Source: Burkholderiales bacterium
Lineage (GTDB): Bacteria > Pseudomonadota > Gammaproteobacteria > Burkholderiales > Burkholderiaceae_B
Direction of reading: 5' to 3'
DNA length: 8,480 nucleotides
NCBI GenBank assembly: GCA_005788065.1
Contig: SXZD01000203.1
Coordinates: 1-8,480, forward strand
Below the pieces are notes generated by a model. That model saw only the letters and a program-made list of their open reading frames with translations. It was not told the DNA's origin and did not search any database. Below, in pieces: positions 1 to 5,694 of the stretch. How positions within the stretch are numbered: the first letter of the stretch is position 1; the number at the start of each line of letters is the position of its first letter. Made by a program: the position numbers and the translations under genes.

Positions 1-76
1 CAGTCTTGATATCCTTGACCAGTTCACTGGCCAAGGCTTGAAGTTTGCTACGGTCCATGGTGTTTGTGCTCAACAT
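1..76 (-). CDS. IS256-family transposase, N-terminal fragment (runs off the window)
   Basis: Only the first 25 codons are visible, reading MLSTNT then MDRSKLQALASELVKDIKT. The second part resembles the N-terminus of many IS256-type (mutator-like, DDE) transposases that begin M-D-x-S-K-L-x-A-L-A-x-E-L. The start at 76 is preferred over the in-frame ATG at 58 because GAGGG lies about nine bases upstream of it, whereas nothing like a Shine-Dalgarno sequence precedes 58. The gene continues off the left edge, so the catalytic residues cannot be seen. A near-perfect 11-bp inverted repeat (13-36) lies inside the coding sequence. The family call rests on a short match and could be wrong. Confidence 0.45.
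   Translation of the reverse strand, partial: MLSTNTMDRSKLQALASELVKDIKT
13..36. repeat. Near-perfect inverted repeat inside the transposase start
   Basis: CCTTGACCAGT (13-23) is followed by two bases and then ACTGGCCAAGG (26-36). The arms pair at 10 of 11 positions. On the transposase mRNA this would form a hairpin about 20 codons-worth of sequence downstream of the start codon. The position within coding sequence makes a protein-coding coincidence possible. Confidence 0.6.
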
Positions 77-126
77 TGCGGTCTTCCCTCATTGGAGGTT
101 AATAGGCCGAATGCACTTACACAAAT

Positions 127-1092
127 TTATTTACAGGCTCTGCCTTCCTGGAAGTTTGCAATCAAACCCAGGTCACCTATGTTGCCTAGCGCACCGATTT
201 CAGTCACGCTCATTTTGAATCCTTGCGTGGCAGCAACAGCCGGGCTTAATGTGACTGTGCCAACTGTATTACCCATGCCGTCTATTACATCAGCAGTCTT
301 CGCATCCGCGCCTCGAGTTCCTTCAAAGTCCTGATTCTTGCCGCCAACCCACGCTTTGAAACCTCCGCTCGCATAGCTGAGCTGATACTGCATTTGTGGT
401 GACTTGCTGTCCGCCGTTTGCGGACCGCCCAGCGTCACGTCCACCGGCGAGAACACGCCGCCGTCAAATTTGAATCCGCTCACGGAAGGAGACGAATATG
501 AAATCTGTCCGTAGTTGCCAAGGTAGGTGTAACCGGCACCGATGTGGCCGAGTGTCACACGGTTACGCTGTGTTGCATTGATGGGGGCGCCAACACCGAG
601 CAGTGTCATGTCGTTGAGAATGGCGCTGGACCCGAAGATGCCATAGTCGCGACCGAGCTTGAAGGTTCCGACGTCTTTTGTACCCAGGGTCATGAAGCCT
701 TGACGTACGTCAACGTTGCTGTTGTTGCCGATGGCTGAGCCGGATGATACAGCGCTGTAGATACCCATGGTCGCGCCAACGTCGACGCCGTTCTGCGTTG
801 ATTTTGCAGACACGATCAAACCATTGGGGAGCAGACCGTTTCCAATGGTGGTTGCATCTTCTTTTCCGCCGCAACCCAGTCCACGTCCGGCGAGGGGAAG
901 TCCGTCCTGAATTTGCGGTACAGGATTCTGAGTGGTCGCAACTGTCGTCGCCCCCTTACAACTCACGCTTGTGTAGTAAGCGTTGATAATGCCACCGACG
1001 TTCACCGTCCAGTCGCCCGCTTTCAATTCAACGGCATTTGCGGAAGTCATGCCCGCCATGGCCAGTGCGCTCATCAGCAGTGTCTTTTTCAT
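127..1092 (-). pseudogene. Outer-membrane general porin, 3'-truncated by an insertion sequence
   Basis: This is a Gram-negative porin-like protein of 321 residues for passive solute uptake across the outer membrane. Residues 1-20 form a clear signal peptide (MKK, hydrophobic core, ending Ala-Asn-Ala before Val-Glu). The mature part has alternating amphipathic strands rich in Gly, Tyr and Ser, for example GDWTVNVGGIINAYY near the N-terminus, VRQGFMTLGTKDVGTFKLGRDYG in two pieces mid-protein, and GAGYTYLGNYGQISYSS. Cys45 and Cys74 flank a long loop and could form a disulfide. A good Shine-Dalgarno sequence (AGGAG) lies five bases before ATG. The C-terminus reads IANFQ-EG-RACK and stops, with no terminal aromatic beta-strand, and the last four codons plus stop lie in IS-like sequence. 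The product should be defective in outer-membrane assembly. It is probably an alcohol- or PQQ-linked porin judging by neighbours, which is inference. Confidence 0.75.
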
Positions 1093-1121
1093 CTTCTCTC
1101 CTCGATTGTGGTTTGAGTGTT

Positions 1122-1144
1122 GTAACCAAAAATTTTTTGGTCAC
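1122..1144. repeat. 23-nt near-palindrome in the porin 5' leader
   Basis: GTAACCAAAAA (1122-1132) and TTTTTGGTCAC (1134-1144) are inverted copies matching at 10 of 11 positions around one central base. It lies 30 nt upstream of the porin ATG and overlaps the start point predicted from the sigma-54 promoter at 1154-1167. It could be an operator, or a hairpin at the extreme 5' end of the porin mRNA that stabilises it. The sequence cannot decide between these. Confidence 0.65.
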
Positions 1145-1151
1145 AGCATTT

Positions 1152-1168
1152 TCGCAATAAGCGTGCCT
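1152..1168 (-). promoter_or_regulatory. Candidate sigma-54 (-24/-12) promoter of the porin
   Basis: On the minus strand the sequence reads A-GGCACG-CTTA-TTGC-G. GG (1167-1166) and GC (1155-1154) are separated by exactly 10 bases, and the core matches TGGCACG-N4-TTGC at 10 of 11 positions. The predicted transcription start is around 1142, giving a leader of about 50 nt before the porin ATG. No better sigma-70 hexamer pair was seen in the same stretch. An enhancer-binding activator would be required, and none is encoded in the window. Confidence 0.6.
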
Positions 1169-1199
1169 GCGACAAACACGCCGGAGAGAAAATCAACAG

Positions 1200-1229
1200 A
1201 AAATCCCTGAAACCCGCATGGTTACTCTG
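1200..1229. repeat. 30-nt repeat, copy 1 (shared with 8353-8382)
   Basis: This stretch matches 8353-8382 at 25 of 30 positions in the same orientation, including an unbroken 13-mer TGAAACCCGCATG (1208-1220) and TACTC (1223-1227). It sits between the porin promoter and the TGACA cluster. The other copy lies exactly where the permease gene breaks, so both may be terminal repeats of one mobile-element family; here only a remnant end would remain. Confidence 0.6.
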
Positions 1230-1302
1230 TCAGCCTGCAAAGCCGCATGGAATCTTGCGTTGCAGCATTTTCATCCTTCTGATGAGGTGGGAAATCCGAC
1301 CC

Positions 1303-1361
1303 TGTCAATATTTGCAACAGTGTGACAATGCCGGTGTGTGACAGGTGACAGTTGTGTGTCA
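1303..1361. promoter_or_regulatory. Cluster of TGACA/TGTCA half-sites, possible activator-binding region
   Basis: TGTCA at 1303-1307 and 1357-1361 and TGACA at 1323-1327, 1339-1343 and 1346-1350 lie within 59 nt. Two of these are preceded by TG, giving TGTGACA at 1321 and 1337. TGACA (1346) and TGTCA (1357) form an inverted pair with a 6-nt spacer, and further TGTCA/TGACA copies flank the cluster near 1228 and 1388. The block lies about 140-200 nt upstream of the porin sigma-54 candidate, the usual distance for an enhancer-binding-protein site. Assigning a protein to it is inference. Confidence 0.4.
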
Positions 1362-1485
1362 GAGGGGCTTGGGTTTTATTTAAATATTGACATGCTGTAA
1401 ATATGCATTCGTATCCACATCCACACCCACATGTGCATCTGTTCCGTATCGACAGCACGTTGTGCGAACTATCGGTGGAGCATGG

Positions 1486-2130
1486 TTATAGCAATCCGTG
1501 AGCAACTGCATAGCGATAGAGATCTACCGCATTGTGTATGTCCAGTTTCTGCCGGATGAGGGTTTGATAATTCGATACGGTTTTTGTACCCAACTGCAAA
1601 CGCTGTCCGATATCTTCAATGCTCACGCCGTCTGCCAGCATCAGGAAAATATCAAACTCGCGCGGAGTGAGTGCAAGATGCGGAGATCCCTGATCGTCAT
1701 TCTGCTTTACCTGCAAAGCTGCCTGCAGTGACTGCGCTACAACCGTTTTTCCGTCTGCAATTTGTCGGATGGCATCAATCAGTGCGTCGGGCGATTCGGT
1801 TTTCGTCATATAGCCACGAGCGCCCGCCCGCAGGCACTGCAATGCGCGGTCAGCCTGTTCATGCATGGTAAAAATCAGGATCGCCTGGGTGGGATAGCGG
1901 GCCAAAATGCGACGGATGCCCTCCAGGCCACCACGTCCGGGCATGCTCAGATCCATGACCAATACATCTGCGCGAATGTTCGCCAATTGGAGATAGGCAT
2001 CCTCTGCCGTGGCGGCTTCCAAGCAAACCTGCAAATCGCTCTCCAGTGCGATGTAGCGCTTGTACCCATCCCTGACGACAGCATGATCGTCGACAAGACC
2101 GATACGAATGGGACCACGACCTTCACGCAT
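1486..2130 (-). CDS. NarL/LuxR-family response regulator (MoxX/ExaE-like)
   Basis: A DNA-binding response regulator of 214 residues, the cytoplasmic partner of the adjacent histidine kinase. The receiver domain (about 8-125) has the acidic pair Asp14-Asp15, phospho-acceptor Asp60 in LVMDLSMPG, the switch residue Thr88 and Lys110 in GYMTK. A C-terminal LuxR-type helix-turn-helix (about 150-212) includes LTPREFDIF and the recognition segment GTKTVSNYQTLIRQKL. The start at 2130 is chosen because it begins at the conserved receiver N-terminus and overlaps the kinase stop by 8 nt (ATGCGTGA); an upstream in-frame ATG at 2187 would add 19 unlikely residues buried in the kinase gene. The architecture and REF-type HTH resemble regulators of methanol or ethanol oxidation such as MoxX or ExaE. 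Control of pqq or dehydrogenase genes is inferred from context. Confidence 0.88.
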   Translation of the reverse strand: MREGRGPIRIGLVDDHAVVRDGYKRYIALESDLQVCLEAATAEDAYLQLANIRADVLVMDLSMPGRGGLEGIRRILARYPTQAILIFTMHEQADRALQCLRAGARGYMTKTESPDALIDAIRQIADGKTVVAQSLQAALQVKQNDDQGSPHLALTPREFDIFLMLADGVSIEDIGQRLQLGTKTVSNYQTLIRQKLDIHNAVDLYRYAVAHGLL

Positions 2131-3586
2131 GAAACACTGCACTCCTGTATAGCGGCAATTGAATTGTGACCCTGCAACCCCCGCCATCGGGGCTGTCCAT
2201 CACAAGCGTGCCTCCATTGGCACGCGTACGCTCCATTAAACTGCGCGGCACTGTGTTTACCGTCGACCCGTTTTCAGCATGGTTCCGCTCTGCGGACAGA
2301 TGCGGTGTGGCCGCGTCAGCCGCCTGCGGATCTGCACGGGGGGGGAGGCCACGACCATTGTCGCAAACAGCGATGTTCAGTACATCATCGGCTTCCTCGC
2401 TGTGAACGGCAACATCAATCTGTGTGCCCTGCGAGTGTCTGGCTGCGTTGGTCAATGCCTCCTGTACCAGTCGGAACACAGCCAGACTCAGCCGCGACGG
2501 AATGTTGTAGCGGGGCAGGGACAAGGCCAGCGTGATCTGGCACTCCGGCATTCGCCCTTGCCAGTCTGCCACCATGCGCTCAAGACTTTCGCGCAGGGCG
2601 TTGGTCTGGTCTTCGGCACCGTCAAGCCCCACCGGCCGCAGTTGCAGCAGCAGTCCCTTCAAGCTGTGCGACAGTGCGCGGCTGTTTGCCTGTATGGCAC
2701 CTGCCGCCACGCTTGCCGGTGTGCCCTCGGGGCATTGTCGCATCAGTGTGGCGGCGTCAAACTGCAGCGCCGTCAGATGTTGTCCCAGTTCATCATGCAA
2801 TTCGGCTGCGATCTGTCTGCGTTCGCTCTCCTGCAGGTCCGCAAGCCGATTGATCCATTCCTGTTGTCTGGCCTGCAGGTGGGCCAATTCGCCTTGCAGG
2901 TGATTGACCGATTGTGCGATGAGGTTCAATTCCTGCGTTTGCGTCCAGGGCAGTGCCGGTGCGTTGCAATCACCGCTCTCCAGTGCCTGCAGGCGCTGCG
3001 TGATGGCACTCAATGGTGCAAATGCCACTCGCAGTTGCGTTCGGGCCAGGCCATAGAGCAGGGCTGCCAGCATGCTCAGGGCCAGCAATGAAACGCCAAA
3101 GTTGTAAGCGGCTTCCCGCAGTTCGCTTGCGGCATTGAGCGTCAGTTCGATGCGCAGTTTTTCTGCGCGCAAACCCGTGTTCAAGGTTCTTTCAATACGC
3201 TCTGATTGAACAGGCAGCCAGCCCAGTGCGCTGTTGATGCTGGACTGCAACCACGTATCGTCGACTTTGCCCGAGTCGAACAGAGTTTCGCCGTGGTTGC
3301 TTAAAAGTCTGATCCGCAGAGGCGCGCGCAGGGGATCCACGATCAAGTCCTGCAGCCGTTTTGTGGCCTGTTCGGTGCTCAGTCCGCCGCTGCGTGCCGC
3401 CTCGTTTTCCAGGCTTTCAATCGTTTGCAGCATGGGTATCAGGCGACTTTCTTCCCCCACGTTGCGTTGGGCGAAAACCGCCAACCCTGCTGCGCTCAAC
3501 CCAAGCCCGAGCAGGCAGGCCAGCAGAAGCGGTCGCGAGAGTTGTTGCAGCAAAGTGCGGGATGCGTTTTGAGGCTTGTGTTCCAT
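2123..3586 (-). CDS. Membrane sensor histidine kinase, HisKA_3 type (MoxY/NarX-like)
   Basis: A 487-residue inner-membrane sensor kinase that should phosphorylate the downstream regulator. There is a transmembrane segment at about 16-40, a periplasmic domain of about 120 residues (41-161), a second transmembrane segment at about 162-181, a HAMP-like region to about 235, and a coiled coil (Gln/Leu/Glu-rich, 225-255). The dimerisation/phosphorylation segment RRQIAAELHDELGQHL carries His264. The ATPase domain shows the N-box QEALTNAARHS (Asn380) and the G1 box DNGRGL from Asp409. The usual GxGLxGMRER lid motif is replaced by a longer stretch ending TVPRSLMERTRANGG, an oddity described in the findings. 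The N-terminal layout fits a MoxY-like sensor, but this was not checked by profile. No clear Shine-Dalgarno sequence precedes the ATG at 3586. Confidence 0.87.
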   Translation of the reverse strand: MEHKPQNASRTLLQQLSRPLLLACLLGLGLSAAGLAVFAQRNVGEESRLIPMLQTIESLENEAARSGGLSTEQATKRLQDLIVDPLRAPLRIRLLSNHGETLFDSGKVDDTWLQSSINSALGWLPVQSERIERTLNTGLRAEKLRIELTLNAASELREAAYNFGVSLLALSMLAALLYGLARTQLRVAFAPLSAITQRLQALESGDCNAPALPWTQTQELNLIAQSVNHLQGELAHLQARQQEWINRLADLQESERRQIAAELHDELGQHLTALQFDAATLMRQCPEGTPASVAAGAIQANSRALSHSLKGLLLQLRPVGLDGAEDQTNALRESLERMVADWQGRMPECQITLALSLPRYNIPSRLSLAVFRLVQEALTNAARHSQGTQIDVAVHSEEADDVLNIAVCDNGRGLPPRADPQAADAATPHLSAERNHAENGSTVNTVPRSLMERTRANGGTLVMDSPDGGGCRVTIQLPLYRSAVFHA

Positions 3587-3666
3587 GGTGTTGCGCGGAG
3601 TGTTTCAGGATGGAACAGTCCGGCGCAGCGTCGTCAGAAACGCGCTGTCGCGGACATGTGTGGGAG

Positions 3667-3690
3667 GCGGCTCGATGGGCTGTGAGCCGC
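3667..3690. repeat. Inverted repeat upstream of the pqqA promoter
   Basis: GCGGCTC (3667-3673) and GAGCCGC (3684-3690) are perfect 7-base inverted arms around a 10-base loop, extendable by a G-U and an A-U pair. It lies about 45 nt upstream of the sigma-54 candidate and has no downstream T-tract, so an operator or a hairpin in the kinase leader is more likely than a terminator. Confidence 0.5.
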
Positions 3691-3732
3691 TTGCAAACGT
3701 GGTTTTCATAGGGGCCGGGATAATTGCTCGGC

Positions 3733-3749
3733 TTGGCATGCCGATTGCT
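3733..3749 (+). promoter_or_regulatory. Candidate sigma-54 (-24/-12) promoter of the pqq operon
   Basis: The sequence TTGGCATG-CCGA-TTGCT has GG (3735-3736) and GC (3747-3748) exactly 10 bases apart and matches the TGGCACG-N4-TTGC core at 10 of 11 positions. The predicted start is near 3760, giving a leader of about 108 nt before pqqA. It is in the right orientation and has the same -24/-12 architecture as the porin promoter. GGCATGCC inside it is also a perfect palindrome, so the match could in part reflect a repressor site. Confidence 0.5.
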
Positions 3750-3867
3750 TTAGTAAGATCTGACCTGATTGCGCTTTGACGTTTCAGGGTTCATGATGAT
3801 GACCATGATCGACCGTCTTGTAAACGGCGACGTGGTTACCGATAAACAAGATTGAGGAGGAATGAAC

Positions 3868-3942
3868 ATGCAGTGGAGCACACCCGCATTTGTCGATATG
3901 CGTTTTGGTTTTGAAATCACAATGTACATCGCCAACCGTTGA
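3868..3942 (+). CDS. pqqA: PqqA, coenzyme PQQ precursor peptide
   Basis: The ribosomally made precursor of pyrroloquinoline quinone, 24 residues ending FGFEITMYIANR. Glu16 and Tyr20 form the conserved E-x-x-x-Y pair that supplies all carbons and nitrogens of PQQ; the short length and the YIxNR ending match the family well. The ATG at 3868 is chosen because AGGAGG (3855-3860) lies seven bases before it. The upstream ATG at 3862 is only one base from that Shine-Dalgarno sequence and would add Met-Asn. The gene is too small for many gene callers. It is followed at once by an intrinsic terminator, consistent with a separate abundant short transcript. The peptide is bound by PqqD, crosslinked by PqqE, then released by a protease not encoded in this window. 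Confidence 0.95.
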   Translation: MQWSTPAFVDMRFGFEITMYIANR

Positions 3943-3955
3943 TCAACGCGAAGCG

Positions 3956-3994
3956 ATGCGCCCCGTCGGGTAAACTGCGGGGCGCATTTTTTTT
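3956..3994 (+). terminator. Intrinsic terminator/attenuator between pqqA and pqqB
   Basis: Perfect 10-base arms ATGCGCCCCG (3956-3965) and CGGGGCGCAT (3978-3987) enclose a 12-base loop and run into eight T residues (3987-3994). This is a strong rho-independent terminator starting 13 nt after the pqqA stop. Since pqqB-E have no evident promoter of their own in the remaining 33 nt, partial read-through probably sets the ratio of precursor to enzymes. Confidence 0.9.
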
Positions 3995-4027
3995 GCCCGT
4001 TACGTTTGCATTCCTCAGGTGCCACAC

Positions 4028-4960
4028 ATGAAAATAAGAGTACTGGGTTCGGCCGCCGGTGGCGGATTTCCGCAATGGAATTGCAATTGCCACAATTGCA
4101 GCGCCGTGCGCGCTGGCCGCCACGGATTTACCGCGCGTACCCAATCGTCGATTGCGGTCACGGCCAACGGCGATGACTGGCTGCTCGTCAATGCCTCGCC
4201 GGACATCCTTCAGCAACTCAAACAGAATCCCCAATTACAGCCGGCCCGAGCCCAGCGCGATACCGGTGTTGTGGCCACCATGCTCATGGATGCGCAGATT
4301 GACCACGTGACCGGTCTGCTCATGATGCGCGAGGGTCAGCGCCCGATGGAGTTGTACTGCACCGGATCGGTGTGGGAGGACCTCAGCAATGGTTTGCCAC
4401 TGGCAATGACCCTGTCCCATTATTGCGGAGTCAACTGGAGCCCCTTGCCCACCGATGGCATCACTGAAGTCCAGATTCCGCATCTGGAGGGCTTGAGCTT
4501 TTTGCCCATCCCGTTGATCAGCAAAGCCCCGCCTTATTCGCCCAACCGGTATTCCCCGCGCGTGGGCGACAATGTGGGGCTGATGATTTGCAACCGCAAC
4601 ACGGGGCGCAAAGCTCTGTATGCACCGGGACTCGGTGAAATGACGCCCGAGCTGGAGGCAGTGATGCGGCAAGCCGACACCTTGCTGGTGGACGGTACCT
4701 TCTGGACCGAAGACGAAATGATACGCTTGGGCTTTTCTGCAAAGCCGGCTGCGGACATGGGACATTTGCCCCAAACCGGTCCGCAGGGCGACGGTCGTGG
4801 TGGCATGATAGAACTGCTCGACCGCATGCCTGCTGACCGTAAAATCCTTATCCACATCAACAATACCAACCCCATTCTGGATGAAACGGGGCCGCAGCGG
4901 GCCTTGTTGGCCCGGCATGGCATTGAAGTGGCTTTCGATGGAATGGAGATCGACCTGTGA
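4028..4960 (+). CDS. pqqB: PqqB, metallo-beta-lactamase-fold PQQ biosynthesis oxygenase
   Basis: A cytoplasmic enzyme of 310 residues, close to the usual length of about 305. The N-terminus MKIRVLGSAAGGGFPQWNC is the family hallmark, and Cys19, Cys21 and Cys24 form the CxCx2C zinc site. A modified metallo-beta-lactamase core is visible in DAQIDHVTGLL, DMGHLPQTG and LIHINNTNP, which supply His/Asp ligands. In published work PqqB is an iron-dependent hydroxylase acting on the crosslinked Glu-Tyr intermediate. The start at 4028 follows AGGT with seven bases of spacing; an in-frame GTG at 4019 would add three residues not typical of the family. It follows the pqqA terminator and overlaps pqqC by four bases. 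Confidence 0.96.
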   Translation: MKIRVLGSAAGGGFPQWNCNCHNCSAVRAGRHGFTARTQSSIAVTANGDDWLLVNASPDILQQLKQNPQLQPARAQRDTGVVATMLMDAQIDHVTGLLMMREGQRPMELYCTGSVWEDLSNGLPLAMTLSHYCGVNWSPLPTDGITEVQIPHLEGLSFLPIPLISKAPPYSPNRYSPRVGDNVGLMICNRNTGRKALYAPGLGEMTPELEAVMRQADTLLVDGTFWTEDEMIRLGFSAKPAADMGHLPQTGPQGDGRGGMIELLDRMPADRKILIHINNTNPILDETGPQRALLARHGIEVAFDGMEIDL

Positions 4961-5694
4961 ACATGAACCCGCCAGACCTCATGCCGTGGACGCATGTTGA
5001 ATTTGAGGAACGTTTGCGCGCCAAAGGCGACCGCTACCACATTCACCATCCGTTCAATGTTCGCATGCGCAACGGTCAGCTCAGCCCGACCCAGATCCGT
5101 GGGTGGGTTGCCAACCGGTTTTATTATCAGGTTTGCATCCCCCTGAAAGATGCGGCGATTCTCTCCAATTGCGATGACAGGGAAACACGTCGGCGCTGGA
5201 TGGTACGCATACTGGATCACGACGGTTTTGGTGACAATGCCGGTGGCATTGAGGCGTGGACACGCTTGGGCGAGGCAGTTGGCATTGCGCGTGAAGACCT
5301 GTTGAGTCTGCGCTACGTGCTTCCGCCGGTGAAGTTTGCAGTGGATGCCTATGTGAATTTTGCCCGCCGCGCACCGTGGCAGGAAGCCGTATGCTCATCG
5401 CTGACAGAAATGTTTGCGCCCGAAATCCACAAAGAGCGTCTGGCCAATTGGCCAACCCACTACCAGTGGATAGAGCCAGAGGGGCTGGGGTATTTCCGCA
5501 GCCGTATCAGCCTGGCCCAGCGCGATGTGGAGCACGGTCTGGAGGTCACGCTCAATCATTTCACAACCCGTGCTGCACAGGGCAGGGCGCTGGATATTTT
5601 GCAGTTCAAATTGGACATCCTCTGGTCCATGCTCGATGCCATTGAGCGCGCTTACCCTGACAGTGCCACCGAACTTCAAGGGCAAAGTGCATGA
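4957..5694 (+). CDS. pqqC: PqqC, pyrroloquinoline-quinone synthase
   Basis: A cofactor-free oxidase of 245 residues that catalyses the final ring closure and eight-electron oxidation to PQQ using O2. Active-site residues known from the Klebsiella enzyme are all present with a +4 offset: Tyr27, His28, Arg54, Arg84, His88, Tyr132, His158, Arg161, Tyr179, Arg183 and Lys218. Characteristic blocks are YHIHHPF, RGWVANRFYYQ, RILDHDG and LQFKLDILWSMLDA. The GTG at 4957 is chosen because GGAG (4945-4948) is eight bases away, while the ATG at 4963 would be 14 away; GTGA overlaps the pqqB stop, implying translational coupling. It overlaps pqqD through ATGA. Confidence 0.97.
   Translation: MNMNPPDLMPWTHVEFEERLRAKGDRYHIHHPFNVRMRNGQLSPTQIRGWVANRFYYQVCIPLKDAAILSNCDDRETRRRWMVRILDHDGFGDNAGGIEAWTRLGEAVGIAREDLLSLRYVLPPVKFAVDAYVNFARRAPWQEAVCSSLTEMFAPEIHKERLANWPTHYQWIEPEGLGYFRSRISLAQRDVEHGLEVTLNHFTTRAAQGRALDILQFKLDILWSMLDAIERAYPDSATELQGQSA

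Larger units (their letters stand above)
1..140 (-). mobile_element. Left end of a probable IS256-family insertion sequence (partial)
   Basis: Reading the minus strand from about 140, the porin reading frame gives way to an AT-rich stretch (GAGCCTGTAAATAAATTTG and onward), followed after a short leader by the start of a transposase-like ORF at 76. An AT-rich terminus with an AAATTTGTGTAA-like core followed by a transposase start resembles IS256-family ends from memory; no alignment was made. The junction near 140/141 is inferred from where porin-like sequence stops. The eight bases 141-148 would be the candidate target duplication, but the other end is outside the window. Confidence 0.5.
1093..1485. 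other. Intergenic region between the porin and the response regulator
   Basis: This 393-nt gap holds no convincing coding sequence. It contains the porin ribosome-binding site, the 23-nt palindrome, the sigma-54 candidate, the 30-nt repeat copy, the TGACA cluster, an AT-rich block at 1376-1405, and three consecutive CCACA-type hexamers at 1414-1431. No hairpin followed by a U-tract was found downstream of the response regulator on the minus strand, so where the kinase-regulator transcript ends is unclear. Confidence 0.6.
3587..3867. other. Divergent control region between the kinase and pqqA
   Basis: This 281-nt region separates minus-strand regulators from the plus-strand PQQ operon and so must hold promoters for both. 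Visible elements are an 11-bp palindrome TGTCGCGGACA (3646-3656), a 7-bp-stem hairpin (3667-3690), the sigma-54 candidate for pqqA (3733-3749), imperfect repeats GATGATGACC/ATGATCGACC (3795-3814), and the strong ribosome-binding site TTGAGGAGG (3852-3860). TTGACG at 3776 has no acceptable -10 partner. No small gene is evident upstream of pqqA. Confidence 0.6.

Noticed and set aside
1404..1440. CCACA hexamer run and CACATGTG palindrome considered as a CRISPR-like or regulator array
   Set aside because: Only three imperfect hexamers without spacers; too short to support any array or named operator.
1222..1458. 78-codon minus-strand frame between porin and regulator
   Set aside because: Cys/His-rich low-complexity translation, no ribosome-binding site, and it covers the regulatory-looking repeats.
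2217..2232. TTGGCACG resembling a sigma-54 -24 box
   Set aside because: It lies inside the kinase gene and the GG-to-GC spacing is 9, not 10, so it is not a usable promoter.
2279..3091. Plus-strand open frame (270 codons) opposite the histidine kinase
   Set aside because: The Gln/Cys/Arg-rich translation has no domain character and mirrors the kinase coding sequence.
3776..3804. TTGACG as a sigma-70 -35 box for pqqA
   Set aside because: No hexamer close to TATAAT occurs at 16-18 bases downstream.
4235..4918. Minus-strand open frame opposite pqqB
   Set aside because: It is a shadow of pqqB, whose motifs and length are fully conserved.
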